Source of the DNA: Ammonifex thiophilus
GTDB lineage: Bacteria; Bacillota; Desulfotomaculia; Desulfotomaculales; Ammonificaceae
Assembly (NCBI RefSeq): GCF_003368535.1
Contig: NZ_QSLN01000011.1
Span: forward strand, 1-64,000
Reading direction: 5' to 3'
Length of the DNA stretch: 64,000 nucleotides
Both the position numbers and the translations under genes were made by a program. The notes below the pieces were generated by a model. The model was not told the origin of the DNA, did not search any database, and was given only the letters and a program-made list of their open reading frames with translations. This document shows positions 43,875 to 52,541 of the stretch, piece by piece (within the stretch, counting starts at the first letter, position 1; each line of letters begins with the position of its first letter).

Positions 43875-44450
43875 TCAGAGTTTGGGACAGCGGGGACGTC
43901 TCCCTTTTGGAGGATGCCCGGGATACTTCAAGAGTGTGGAAATGTCCCGGGCAATCTCCGGTGCCCCTGCTTTCCCGTGCTCCCGCACCAGCCGCATCAA
44001 GCGTTCCCGGTCCACCAGGGGAGCGAGGGAGAGCAAGTCGCGGTAGTCCTTCTCTCCCTTGAGGGACTGCTTCCTTTCCTTCCATGCCCCGTACTTCAAG
44101 AGGAAAAGGACTTCCACCTCGGGGACGCGGAAACCGCCCCGGAGTACGGCGTTGCGGATCACGAACTCCGGGGGCAGGAAGAGCGTGGTGGAAAAGTACG
44201 GAACATAGATGTCTACATCAAAACCATCCACATTGACTTCATATCTCTTAAGACGCCCGTTTCTGGAAGGAAAAAGTTCCCGCCTCATTTTCGCCAACTC
44301 GGGGAAATCGACTACGATGTCGATATCCTTTGATTTCTCCTTTTGCGTGTACACCCAGGCCGCCCAGCCCCCGATCAGGACGAAATCGTACCTCTTCCGC
44401 AACTCCAGGAGCGTCCTCCAGCTCCTTTCCACGATTTCGTCATGATACAT
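43875..44450 (-). CDS. Nucleotidyltransferase (toxin of a second module)
   Basis: 191 residues; ATG reads MYHDEIVERSWRTLLELRKR. The nucleotidyltransferase core is VLIGGWAAWVYTQKEKSKDI DIVVDFPE (GGWA...DIDIVVD), followed by VDGFDVDIYVPYFST. Another motif is VEVLFLLKYGAWKERKQSLK GEKDYRDL. It lies 5 nt after the winged-helix gene and 26 nt before the next module. Confidence 0.82.
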   Translation of the reverse strand: MYHDEIVERSWRTLLELRKRYDFVLIGGWAAWVYTQKEKSKDIDIVVDFPELAKMRRELFPSRNGRLKRYEVNVDGFDVDIYVPYFSTTLFLPPEFVIRNAVLRGGFRVPEVEVLFLLKYGAWKERKQSLKGEKDYRDLLSLAPLVDRERLMRLVREHGKAGAPEIARDISTLLKYPGHPPKGRRPRCPKL

Positions 44451-44455
44451 CTCGC

Positions 44456-45073
44456 TCAACGCCCCGCACGCTCCTTTCCGAGTTCCTCCTCCAGGTACCG
44501 CAGGAACTCCGCCGTCCACCAGGGGTGCGACTGCCACAGGTCCACGTACACCTGCTCCGGCGGGACCCTGCGGGGCAGGCGGGGGTCGGGCCGCAGGACG
44601 CGCAGGAGCGTCTCCCCCGCCGGTCGGATGTGGACTCGGAACCTCCCCTCCAGCTCCGGCAGGTGCTCTTCCTCCAGGTAGACCAGCACCTCGTCGTAGT
44701 CCGCCGGGGCGTAGCCGTACCGGAACTTGAAGGCGGAGGCCCCGGAGAACCGGGCCTGCGGCACCATGTCCCCCTCCACCCTGTCCGCCGGGTACCTGAG
44801 CCGCGCCTCCCAGACGACGTCCTTCTCCAGGTTCCGGAACACGGCCCAGACGGTCAGCAGCTTCCGCCAGTCCACCAGGCGGAAGCCCCTCCCCCACACC
44901 TCCACGGCGCCCGCCCTCCGGGGCACCTCCAGCGCGGCGTGCACCGTGGAGACGGAGAGGCCCAGCTCCCCCGCCACGTCCTTCTGCCGGAACTCCGCCC
45001 TCCCCCGCTCCCGCGATTCTGCCAGCACGTGCCTCCACACCTGCTCCTTCGCCGTCATTTCGGTTCTCCCCAT
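44456..45073 (-). CDS. Winged-helix antitoxin/regulator (AbiEi-like role)
   Basis: 205 residues; ATG with GAAGGGG 7 nt upstream. N-terminal wHTH: FRQKDVAGELGLSVSTVHAA LEVPRRAGAVEVWGRGFRLV (about 27-67). The C-terminal domain (about 70-200) has no recognised family (WRKLLTVWAVFRNLEKDVV, YAPADYDEVLVYLEEEHLPE). Placed directly upstream of a nucleotidyltransferase and behind a perfect operator-like dyad, it is most simply the autoregulating antitoxin of the pair. Confidence 0.75.
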   Translation of the reverse strand: MGRTEMTAKEQVWRHVLAESRERGRAEFRQKDVAGELGLSVSTVHAALEVPRRAGAVEVWGRGFRLVDWRKLLTVWAVFRNLEKDVVWEARLRYPADRVEGDMVPQARFSGASAFKFRYGYAPADYDEVLVYLEEEHLPELEGRFRVHIRPAGETLLRVLRPDPRLPRRVPPEQVYVDLWQSHPWWTAEFLRYLEEELGKERAGR

Positions 45074-45082
45074 AAAAAATCC

Positions 45083-45112
45083 CCTTCGTTTCGTATTTTA
45101 CCGAAACGAAGG
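45083..45112 (-). promoter_or_regulatory. Perfect 11-bp inverted repeat overlapping promoter and RBS of the wHTH/NTase module
   Basis: CCTTCGTTTCG (45083-45093) and CGAAACGAAGG (45102-45112), 8-nt spacer. The spacer contains TAAAAT on the minus strand (a possible -10), and the proximal arm supplies the GAAGGGG Shine-Dalgarno. Binding would block both transcription and translation, which fits autoregulation. Confidence 0.72.
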
Positions 45113-45150
45113 CTACCGTGGCTAGAAGAGGGACTGCCGTCTCTCCCCCG

Positions 45151-45300
45151 CTACACCGGGTCGGGGTAGAAGGGAGGCCACCTCTCCGGGCAAACCAGCC
45201 CCCCGACCAGCACATACCGCACGCCTAACTCCCGGAAGCGGCGGCGGGTTTCCTTCAGGTCTTCTTTCGTTGGGGGCCTGCTCCTGGGGCCTCCCCCAAC
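45151..45300 (-). pseudogene. N-terminal remnant of a nucleotidyltransferase
   Basis: In one frame it reads PPTKEDLKETRRRFRELGVR YVLVGGLV, the N-terminal strand and GG motif of MNT-type nucleotidyltransferases. It then turns to unrelated CPERWPPFYPDPV and stops; the DxD half is missing. It overlaps the 3' end of the small gene at 45255-45470, which looks like its antitoxin partner. Confidence 0.55.
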
Positions 45301-45470
45301 AGCATCCGGTCTTCCCACTCCTTCTCCTCCTCGTAGGTGGAAAAGCGCCACACCCCGCGCGGCACGGGGAAACCGCCGCCGCTGAGCGCCAGGGCGAGTT
45401 CCACGAAGCCGCCCCAGTACTCCGCGAAGGGGGGCGCCTCCTCCGGGTTTCTCTTGCCAACCACCTTCAC
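45255..45470 (-). CDS. Small antitoxin-like protein of a broken third TA module
   Basis: 71 residues; GTG with GGGGG upstream: MKVVGKRNPEEAPPFAEYWG, ELALALSGGGFPVPRGVWRF and STYEEEKEWEDRMLL. The VPRGVWRF-S-(T/S)-(Y/F)EE-x-EEW pattern resembles small proteins found just upstream of nucleotidyltransferase toxins. Its partner downstream is truncated. Confidence 0.55.
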   Translation of the reverse strand: MKVVGKRNPEEAPPFAEYWGGFVELALALSGGGFPVPRGVWRFSTYEEEKEWEDRMLLGEAPGAGPQRKKT

Positions 45471-45503
45471 GGTTTTTCCCCCAAGACTGCCGCTGAAAAC
45501 ATT

Positions 45504-46316
45504 TTACCACCGCCGCCGGGCGAAGAGCCCGTCGAACCAGGCGAAGACCTCTTCGCCCGGCGCCCGGTACTCCGGGTCCCAAGAGAAAACGCCCCACGCC
45601 CTCCCGGTGCGGGAGGCGTACCAGGCTAGGAAGTCCTCTGCGAACCACTCGGCAACCCGGCAGTCGTGGGGGAGCCCCACCTGCCCCCGCAGGCCGAGGG
45701 GCCTCGAAGCCGGGTAGCCCCGCAGTTGCAGGTACTCCCTGCCCTTCCCGTTGATGCAACTCCAGTCGTAGCCCGCCGTGCCCAGGAGCCTGTCGGCCAG
45801 GCAGTGCCCGATTTCGTGCAGGAGCACGCGCTCCGGGTCCAGGCCCAGCCCGGCCACGGCCACCAGGGGCGGGCCGGTGCCGGGGAAGTAGGCCCCCGCG
45901 GCGCCCCAGGCGGAGCCGCACGCCTGGCCGGGGAGCCTCAGGGAGAAGGCGGGCAGGACGCAGGCCCGCAGGCCCCCCAGGGCCTCTCTGGGGACCCCCA
46001 GGGAGGCCAGCTCCCCGAACAGGGCGTCGGTCCTTTCCACTACTCCCGGGGACCACGCCCCCGCGTCGGCGTCGGAGGCCCACCGCCCGTTTTCTGCGGT
46101 GGAGAGCGTTTCCGGAGAGGGGCGTACCACGGAGAGCTCCGGCAGCACCCTGTCTCCCACTACTGCCACGGCGTCCGACCAGGCGTAGATGATGGGGCCG
46201 TAGGCGGACTCCACCACCGATGCCCGCGCTCCGCCCGGGTGCAGGAGGAGCAGGGCGAGAGACACGAAAAGCAACAGCGGCCAGCTTTTCAGTGACCGGA
46301 AGGCCAAGCAGACCAC
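45504..46316 (-). CDS. Secreted protein with HExxH metallopeptidase motif
   Basis: 270 residues. An N-terminal signal peptide (SWPLLLFVSLALLLL...GGARA) suggests export. HEIGHCLADRLLG (about 172) is a gluzincin-type HExxH, and a downstream EWFAEDFLAWYA (about 226) could supply the third ligand. The four Cys in the mature part could form disulfides. No family named. GTG or a nearby TTG start. It is the first gene of the secreted-protein region. Confidence 0.68.
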   Translation of the reverse strand: MVCLAFRSLKSWPLLLFVSLALLLLHPGGARASVVESAYGPIIYAWSDAVAVVGDRVLPELSVVRPSPETLSTAENGRWASDADAGAWSPGVVERTDALFGELASLGVPREALGGLRACVLPAFSLRLPGQACGSAWGAAGAYFPGTGPPLVAVAGLGLDPERVLLHEIGHCLADRLLGTAGYDWSCINGKGREYLQLRGYPASRPLGLRGQVGLPHDCRVAEWFAEDFLAWYASRTGRAWGVFSWDPEYRAPGEEVFAWFDGLFARRRW

Positions 46317-46330
46317 CCCCGGAAAGAAAA

Positions 46331-46368
46331 AGGAAAAACGCCCGGCCCTTTTCCTCGGGCCGGGCGTC
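46331..46368 (-). terminator. Terminator of the phosphodiester glycosidase gene
   Basis: ACGCCCGGCCC/GGGCCGGGCGT 11-bp perfect stem (46338-46348 with 46357-46367), 8-nt loop, followed on the minus strand by TTTTTCC. Confidence 0.82.
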
Positions 46369-46403
46369 TCCTCTTCCCGGTGCGGCAGCTCCCGGGGGAG
46401 CTG

Positions 46404-47813
46404 TCACGCCCCGGCACGGCGGAGCTCCACCTTCCCCTCCTGCCACTCCACTGCAAAGCCCAGGCTCTCGGCCACAAAGCGCAGGGGCACGAAGAGGCGC
46501 CCCGGCGGGACCAGGGCCGCGGGCACGTCCAGGCCGACGCTCCTCCCGTCCACCAGGGCTTCGGGGGAGCCGGGGGTGAGGGTCACCGTCCTGCCGCCCG
46601 ACCGGAGGGTGACCTTCTGCCCGTCCCAGTCCACCTGCCAGCCGGCAGCCCGGGCCAGCGGGCGCACGGGGACCAGCGTCCTGCCTCCCCACACGAAGGG
46701 GCGGGCGTCGGAAGCCAGCTCGCTCCCCTCCACGTACACGCCCACCCAGGGGTCGGCCAGCCGGACGGCCACGCAGTTGGAGAGCTCCCGCCCCGGGGCC
46801 ACCAGGTAGCGCCCCCTGTACCACAGCCCGCAGGAAGCGTTGCCGTCGAGGCAGACGGCGTCTTTAAGCCCTGCCTGTTGCAGGACGCGGGCCATGTCCC
46901 ACAGGGAAGCCGCCCCCAGTACCGACCCCAGCACCAGCCTCCCCTCAGAGTCGGAGCCGATGAAGCTCCAGGAGCCGGGGCAGGAAAACTTTGGCTCCCG
47001 GCAGAGACCGTCGAGTTCTTCATCGAGGGCCACCTCCCCGTCCTTCAGGAGGAGGGGGCCTCCCTGGACCACCGTCCTGCCGGCCCAGTTAAGCTTCCCA
47101 CCCCCCTTTTCCTCCCACACCGGCCACCACTCCACCCTGGCACCGGGGTAGAAGCGGTCGAGGTACTTGCCCGCTGCCGCCGGGCCGAACCCTATGACGT
47201 ACCCGTCCTCCGGGACGGGGCAGGGCCCGCTCCCCACTCCCACCACCACGCCGTTGCGCACCACCACCGTCGCCGCCGTGGGAGCCCGCATCTCCTGGCC
47301 GAACTGCGGGGTGAAGACCACTATCGCCTCCGGGTCTTCAAAGTTGCAGTTTACATCCCAGGCGTACCACCAGTGCTTCCAGTCGTCCTTGCCATCGATC
47401 CGCCCCTCCACGTGCGAGTCGGGGCGGGCCACCTCCACGAGCCCCCCCGGCCCCAGGCTCAGGGCGCCGGAGCCGGAGCCTAGCCGGTAGACGCGCCCGG
47501 CGTCGGCGAGCGCCCCCCAGGAAGTTAAATCGGAGTAGGCGTTGAAGAAGGTGCCGTTGACCGCCGCCACCGCGCCCGCCCTCCCGGCCATGGAGGCCAG
47601 GCTCTCGGCCCTGCCCGTGCGCCCCTGCGCCAGGACCGGGAAGACCTGCACGCGGGGGTCGGTGGCGTCCACCCTCACCAGGTAGAGCTTCTTCCCGCAC
47701 ACCACGCGCTCCACGCACTCCACCGGCTGCGCCCCGGCGAAACCGGGGGGCAAGAGGAGAAGGAGCACCAGCAAAACACTCCCTTGGAGGAGGAATCTCG
47801 CCTTTTTTCCCAC
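46404..47813 (-). CDS. Secreted phosphodiester glycosidase-like protein with copper-amine-oxidase-N (stalk) domain
   Basis: 469 residues from a GTG with GGAGGTG 7 nt upstream: MGKKARFLLQGSVLLVLLLL (signal peptide). NAGPA-type domain (about 60-360): AAVNGTFFNAYSDLTSWGAL, VVQGGPLLLKDGE, GSDSEGRLVLGSVLGAASLW and DAVCLDGNASCGLWYRG. C-terminal Cu-amine-oxidase-N domain (about 365-469): VYVEGSELASDARPFVWGGR TLVPVRPLA, VDGRSVGLDVPAALVPPG, RLFVPLRFVAESLGFAVEW. The catalytic domain cleaves sugar phosphodiesters in the family; the stalk domain is a surface module. Confidence 0.85.
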   Translation of the reverse strand: MGKKARFLLQGSVLLVLLLLLPPGFAGAQPVECVERVVCGKKLYLVRVDATDPRVQVFPVLAQGRTGRAESLASMAGRAGAVAAVNGTFFNAYSDLTSWGALADAGRVYRLGSGSGALSLGPGGLVEVARPDSHVEGRIDGKDDWKHWWYAWDVNCNFEDPEAIVVFTPQFGQEMRAPTAATVVVRNGVVVGVGSGPCPVPEDGYVIGFGPAAAGKYLDRFYPGARVEWWPVWEEKGGGKLNWAGRTVVQGGPLLLKDGEVALDEELDGLCREPKFSCPGSWSFIGSDSEGRLVLGSVLGAASLWDMARVLQQAGLKDAVCLDGNASCGLWYRGRYLVAPGRELSNCVAVRLADPWVGVYVEGSELASDARPFVWGGRTLVPVRPLARAAGWQVDWDGQKVTLRSGGRTVTLTPGSPEALVDGRSVGLDVPAALVPPGRLFVPLRFVAESLGFAVEWQEGKVELRRAGA

Positions 47814-47910
47814 GCACTGCCACCTCCGGAATGGGTTTTTCCCGAGGAAATTCGCCCGGCCACACCGGGTTTCCTGCCACCTCTCCGGCCAGCGAAAGGC
47901 CACCCCTGGG

Positions 47911-47943
47911 AAAGAGGAAGGCCCGGCGTGGGTCTGCCGGGCC
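47911..47943 (-). terminator. Terminator of the beta-propeller gene
   Basis: GGCCCGGC (47920-47927) with GCCGGGCC (47936-47943), 8-nt loop, followed on the minus strand by TTCCTCTTTCCC. Confidence 0.6.
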
Positions 47944-47983
47944 ATGGGGCAACCTCAAAGAAAGCAGTTTCGGGGAGAAGGTA

Positions 47984-49558
47984 TCACGTCTTAACCGAAA
48001 CGCTCACCTCTTGCTTCTCCGGGTCCCAGTCCACTCTGTAGCCGAAGGCCTCCGCGACGAAGCGGGCGGGCAGGAACACGCGCCCGCCCTTCAGGAGCGG
48101 GGCGACATCCACCTGCCTGGCCTGGCCGTTCACCCAGACGGTGGGCTCCCCCACCACCAGCTCGACGGTGGCGCCGTCCTTGGTGAGGGTGGCCTTTCGG
48201 AGGGCCTGGTCCCACTTGATCCCTTCCTTCGGCACGCCCAGGGCGTAGCCGAGGTAGCGGACGGGGACGTAGGTCCGCCCGTCCTCGATGAAGGGCGCCA
48301 CGTCCATGTTAAGCTCCTTGCCGCCCGCCCAGCAGGAGGCCTGCCCGATGACGAACCTGGCCACGGGCGGGGCCGGGGTGCCCCCGGAAGGCTGCCCCTT
48401 CTCCTCGCTCGCCGGCTGCTGTTCCGCAGCCCCGCCGGCCGGTTGCCCCTGGTACTCCAGCCGGTACAGCCCGGACTCGGCCGCCGCGGGCACCACCACG
48501 GAGCCCCCGGTCGGGGCGTACCCGATGTCGAGCACCTCGCCGGAGAGGCTGCCGGTGAGGGGCTTCCAGGTAGCGCCGTAGTCCTCGGAGGCCAGCACGC
48601 AGCCGTCCGGTGTGCCCGCGAAGATCAGCCCGCCGGGGGCAACGGCCACGCAGAGCGCCCTGCTGGCGAAACGGGTCTGGTCGACCCGCTCCCAGCGCAA
48701 CAGGTCCCGCGAGACGAAGACCTGGGCCGTTGCCCCCGGGCCGCACGCGACCGCAGTCTTCGCACCGTCAGGCCCGGTACAGCCCGCAATGCGGCCCCAG
48801 GCTATCTGGACGGGCTGGCCGGGTACACGCGGCTCTCCTACAGGCGCGCCGGACAGTTGGATGCCCGCATCGCGCCAGGTCTTGCCCCCGTCGAGCGTGA
48901 CGGCCACCTTACCGCCATCCAGTACGGCGGCCCAGGTGTCCGGCCCGAAGGCGACCAAACCCCCATCGTAACCAGCCGCGCCCGAACGCACATCGCCCCA
49001 GGTCTTCCCGCCGTCGTGGGAGACCCTGAGCACGGTCAGGTCCTGCCGCGGCAGCTTGAAGGTCCCGAGCAGGCTACCGCCGGTGGCTTCCAGGTCGAGT
49101 AGTGCGCCGGGGCCGGTCCCGGACGCTTCCCACTCCCCGACCGTCTCCCACCGGGTGCCGCCGTCCGCGCTGCGGCAGAGGAACTCCCTGCCGGAGCTGA
49201 GGGTGCCGGACAGCAGCAGCGCGCCACCGGGGAGGAACACCAGGTCGTGGACGGAGGCTACTTCCCCCGGCTCCCGGTAGGTGTTGTCGATGAGCCACTT
49301 CACCTCGGTCCAGGTCACGCCGCCGTCCGTGCTGCGGTACAGGGAAGCCCCTGCCCCCGGCCATGGTTCGACAGCGGCGAAAACCGTACCGTCCCGGGCG
49401 AAGCCGGGCGACACCCAGAGCCCGGTGACCCGCCCCTTCAACACCTCCCGGAAGGCCGGACCCTCCCCGGCACCGGCGGGGGCAGCACCGGACCCCGCCA
49501 CCAGGGAGAACAGGACCAGCAACACGGCGACCAGAACCGGCTTTCCCCGCAGGAACAA
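47984..49558 (-). CDS. Secreted BNR/sortilin-type beta-propeller with C-terminal stalk domain
   Basis: 524 residues. Signal peptide (VLVAVLLVLFSLVAGSGAAP). Repeated S-x-D-x-G-x-x-W motifs (YRSTDGGVTWTEV, CRSADGGTRWETV, RVSHDGGKTWGDV, TLDGGKTWRDA, SEDYGATWKPL) mark a BNR/sialidase-like propeller (about 40-360), but catalytic sialidase residues are not evident. After a linker, the Cu-amine-oxidase-N domain (about 395-524) has VAPFIEDGRTYVPVRYLGYA and APLLKGGRVFLPARFVAEAF. That domain is nearly identical to the one encoded at 54553-55740. Confidence 0.82.
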   Translation of the reverse strand: MFLRGKPVLVAVLLVLFSLVAGSGAAPAGAGEGPAFREVLKGRVTGLWVSPGFARDGTVFAAVEPWPGAGASLYRSTDGGVTWTEVKWLIDNTYREPGEVASVHDLVFLPGGALLLSGTLSSGREFLCRSADGGTRWETVGEWEASGTGPGALLDLEATGGSLLGTFKLPRQDLTVLRVSHDGGKTWGDVRSGAAGYDGGLVAFGPDTWAAVLDGGKVAVTLDGGKTWRDAGIQLSGAPVGEPRVPGQPVQIAWGRIAGCTGPDGAKTAVACGPGATAQVFVSRDLLRWERVDQTRFASRALCVAVAPGGLIFAGTPDGCVLASEDYGATWKPLTGSLSGEVLDIGYAPTGGSVVVPAAAESGLYRLEYQGQPAGGAAEQQPASEEKGQPSGGTPAPPVARFVIGQASCWAGGKELNMDVAPFIEDGRTYVPVRYLGYALGVPKEGIKWDQALRKATLTKDGATVELVVGEPTVWVNGQARQVDVAPLLKGGRVFLPARFVAEAFGYRVDWDPEKQEVSVSVKT

Positions 49559-49644
49559 GGAAGTCTCCCCCCTCTGGCCTTGGTTTGTTGTGCTAGGAAG
49601 AATATTCGGTGGGAGGCCTGGTTTTCCTGCCGCAGGGTTGGAAA

Positions 49645-49680
49645 AAAGAGGGGCACGGGGAAATCTGTTCCCGTGCCCCC
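49645..49680 (-). terminator. Terminator after the 941-residue secreted protein gene
   Basis: Stem GGGCACGGGgA/TcCCGTGCCC (49651-49661 with about 49668-49678) followed on the minus strand by CTCTTTTTTCC. Confidence 0.8.
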
Positions 49681-49688
49681 GGCCCCTC

Positions 49689-52514
49689 CTAGTCCCTGGG
49701 ATAGGGGGGCGGCAGCAACCGGCCAGTTCCGGAGTCGAAGACGCGCCACGGCCCGGTGACCCTCGTCTCGTAGGGGTTCCACATACCGCCGAGGGGGCGG
49801 ACCCAGATGGAAGACTCCGACCGGGTACGGAGCAGCGCCGCCGCGAACGCCTCGTCGCCCGCCCGGACCACCAGGCCGGACGTCGGGTTGTACCCGCAAG
49901 AGGTGTAGGAGCAGAGGGTCAGGTTGTCGCGGTCCCACCAGCCGCCCTGCCAGTAAGAGGGGAAGCCGTAGACGTCCGCCCTAAGCTCGTCCCACACGTA
50001 CCACTGCCACTCGCTGTCCCACTTGTAGCGCTGGTGGACGAGGACCCTCTTGGCACCGCTGATTACCCCAGGCGAACCGGGCTTGAACGTGGGGGTTATG
50101 GCGAAGTGGCACCCGTCCACGAAGGCCGCCTCCCCGGGTGCAGAGAGTTGCCCGCGGAGGGCCTGGGACTCGAGGGCGGCAAGCACCGCCCTCTCGTCTT
50201 CAAGCGGGTTCCAGGAGTTCCGTTTGAACGAGGCGATGGCAGCCTTGTGGGCAGAGGCCACCCAAGCGGTCTCCTTCGCCCCGACCCTCACGACTCCCGC
50301 CGCGGGAATCACGGGGTCGATGCCCGCAGCGAGAGTGGGGCTTCCCCCTTCCCACGCCGAGAGGGGAGCCAGGGCCGCCCTCAGCCCTTCGGCCCCGGGC
50401 CAGTAGAACCGCGGCGCCCCGGCAGGCTTATCCTCCCGCCAACTCCACGAAGACCCATATGCCACGGGGACGTCCATGGGGTTTGCGACCTGCACGGCCT
50501 GGTCGTACTCGAGGGTCACCCGCCAGGTGGCCTTGCCCGCCTGCCGGGAGTTCCACCAGGACGGGTACACGGGCTCCCTCTGCTCGCCCAGGAGCCGCCA
50601 GCCGTAGCCGGGGTCCCAGGACCAGGACCGCCGGACCCGCCACAGGTTCCCCCACTGGTTCTCTTCGCTCAGGTAGGCCACACCCTCCCATTCGGCCCGC
50701 GCCCCGGTGGGGCGGTTGACGATGCTCGGAACGGGCCTCCCCTCGGCATCGACAAACAGGAGGTAGCCCGGTATGGCTTCCTTCTTCAGGTAACCCGCAT
50801 TCCCTTGGGTGGCCACGAAAGTGAACTTGTCCGTGAAGACGGGCTCCGCCCGGAGCACGGGCAGCCAGTACATCCACCCCTCGGGGTCGTAGTAGCGCGG
50901 GTCGGTCCGCGTCACGTACGGGGGCATGGCGGTCCCCCTGGGCACCACCGCCGAGTCCGTGTCGCCACCGCGGCACTGCACACTGTAGTGTGTGAAGTTA
51001 AACTCGGGGGCTTCCTCGTCCTGCCAGCGGTAGTCGCCCGCCCTGAAGCCGACCAGCACCGGCGCGGGGAGGTCGAACCCGTCACTCCACGCACCCTCGG
51101 TGGTATACCGCCAGCCGCCGTAGCGCACGTTTATCCCCGGCGGGGGCATGCGCGGGGGTTCGGGTTCCAGCGCGCAGAATCTCACATAGAAATCGAGCCT
51201 GCTGATCTTTTCATAAGACCCTTTATCCTGTGATCCGAAGGTCTCCCCTGTCTTTGCATCTGCGATTAACTCCTCTCTAGGGCTCCACCAGCTGCACCAA
51301 AAAGGCACCTTTGGATACCAAGTCTGGAAGAGCCTCCTGAGGGTGGTCGTGGCATTGTCCCTGAGCAGGGCGAGGTGCCGCTGCCACTCCTCATCTGACA
51401 TCCACTGGGGCTTGTCCGAGTAGTAGGAAAATTCAAACCGGATAGACCACTCCCCCGTTGCTGGGTCGTGTTCGGCGTGCCCGTAGACTTCGGGCCAGCC
51501 CCTGTAACCTGGGGTGCAGTAGCCCCAGCCCACCCACCCCCTGCGGTCTATCCCGGTGCAGCAGAACCAAAAGGCCAGCCGCATCGGGATGAGAGGCAGA
51601 ACCACCGGGTTTGTGCCGCTCCACGTGACGTAGGGCACATAGAAGCCCTGCTTGTCCCCCGTCCTCAGCAGGCCGGGGTACTCGGGGTCGTTGACCGAGG
51701 TAATGTAGGTCTGGTAGCGTGCGCTCGAGAAGCCCGGGCACCACACCCCACGGTTCGCCGTCGGGGCCCTGTCTGCCAAGACGAAGCCCTGGCGCCCCCT
51801 GTTCAGGAGCACGTACTTCGTCTCGTTGGGCCCCAGGGGGATCCTGCCCTGGTAGCGGATTTCCCTTTCTAAGCCCCACCAGGTAGACCTCCACCCATCT
51901 ATGCTGGTATAGAGCTCCGCTTCCACCGGGAACGGGTTGGGGTTCTGCACGGCGGCGACCACCAGCCAGTAGTCCGGGTCGGAGCCCGGCACCAGCCTGG
52001 CGTAGGAGTAGTCCATCGGCCAGCCGAACTGGTAACCGCTCTTCTTCCAGAGGTTCCCCGTCTGCTTGTAGTGCTCCAAGTCCCACTCCCAGCCCGTTGG
52101 GACGTTCGGTGCCATGAGGGTCACGCTGACCGGTTTGACCTCCTTCGGGTGGTCCCAGTCGAGGTCTTGCTTCCTCTCGTAGCCGACGAGCTTCTTGGCC
52201 TTCCTCTCCCCGACCTTGGCCCCCGGCACGTAGGCCTCGCCGGTCTCCTCGCCCGTCCGCGGGTCGCAGACGACGAAGACCTGGGTCCCGTTGGCCTCGG
52301 CGTAGTACCCGTAGACCCTGGTCTTGACGACGTTGCCCGCCCCGTCCACACCGGTCACCAGCTCGGCCCACTGCCGCTGCTCCCCGGCGGCGGGCAGCGG
52401 GGAGGGGAAGGCGGACAGGGAGAGCACCAGGCTGGCCAGCAGCAGCACGGCGAACGCCTTTCTCCTCCCTTTCAATTTCAATCCCTCCAACCCGATCGAC
52501 TTTAATCCCTTCAA
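49689..52514 (-). CDS. Large secreted Trp/Tyr-rich protein of unknown function
   Basis: 941 residues. TTG start with GGAGGTCG upstream. A basic N-terminus MKGLKSIGLEGLKLKGRRKA precedes a signal peptide (FAVLLLASLVLSLSAFPSPL). The mature part is unusually rich in Trp and Tyr (for example SIDGWRSTWWGLEREIRYQG) and lacks recognisable domains. Segments such as WLVVAAVQNPNPFPVEAELY and LGPNETKYVLLNRGRQGFVL resemble beta-sandwich strands. It lies 27 nt downstream of another secreted protein gene and ends in a terminator, so the two form a unit, possibly an accessory to the neighbouring pilus. Confidence 0.75.
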   Translation of the reverse strand: MKGLKSIGLEGLKLKGRRKAFAVLLLASLVLSLSAFPSPLPAAGEQRQWAELVTGVDGAGNVVKTRVYGYYAEANGTQVFVVCDPRTGEETGEAYVPGAKVGERKAKKLVGYERKQDLDWDHPKEVKPVSVTLMAPNVPTGWEWDLEHYKQTGNLWKKSGYQFGWPMDYSYARLVPGSDPDYWLVVAAVQNPNPFPVEAELYTSIDGWRSTWWGLEREIRYQGRIPLGPNETKYVLLNRGRQGFVLADRAPTANRGVWCPGFSSARYQTYITSVNDPEYPGLLRTGDKQGFYVPYVTWSGTNPVVLPLIPMRLAFWFCCTGIDRRGWVGWGYCTPGYRGWPEVYGHAEHDPATGEWSIRFEFSYYSDKPQWMSDEEWQRHLALLRDNATTTLRRLFQTWYPKVPFWCSWWSPREELIADAKTGETFGSQDKGSYEKISRLDFYVRFCALEPEPPRMPPPGINVRYGGWRYTTEGAWSDGFDLPAPVLVGFRAGDYRWQDEEAPEFNFTHYSVQCRGGDTDSAVVPRGTAMPPYVTRTDPRYYDPEGWMYWLPVLRAEPVFTDKFTFVATQGNAGYLKKEAIPGYLLFVDAEGRPVPSIVNRPTGARAEWEGVAYLSEENQWGNLWRVRRSWSWDPGYGWRLLGEQREPVYPSWWNSRQAGKATWRVTLEYDQAVQVANPMDVPVAYGSSWSWREDKPAGAPRFYWPGAEGLRAALAPLSAWEGGSPTLAAGIDPVIPAAGVVRVGAKETAWVASAHKAAIASFKRNSWNPLEDERAVLAALESQALRGQLSAPGEAAFVDGCHFAITPTFKPGSPGVISGAKRVLVHQRYKWDSEWQWYVWDELRADVYGFPSYWQGGWWDRDNLTLCSYTSCGYNPTSGLVVRAGDEAFAAALLRTRSESSIWVRPLGGMWNPYETRVTGPWRVFDSGTGRLLPPPYPRD

Positions 52515-52524
52515 CCCGATCGAC
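52480..52524. repeat. Tandem 24-bp direct repeat at the start of the 941-residue protein gene
   Basis: AATCCCTCCAACCCGATCGA (52480-52499) recurs with one change at 52504-52523. The repeat spans the TTG start and the Shine-Dalgarno side and encodes the (K)GLK-x-IGLEGLKLK N-terminus in frame. Confidence 0.7.
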
Positions 52525-52541
52525 CTCCTTTCCGAAAAAGG

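Noticed and set aside
45151-46824. Very long open frame (557 codons) on the minus strand, out of frame with two good genes
   Set aside because: It is an antisense/shifted frame in very GC-rich DNA. It overlaps the HExxH protein and the glycosidase, which have signal peptides, Shine-Dalgarnos and domain motifs; only its last 40 codons (a nucleotidyltransferase remnant) are meaningful.
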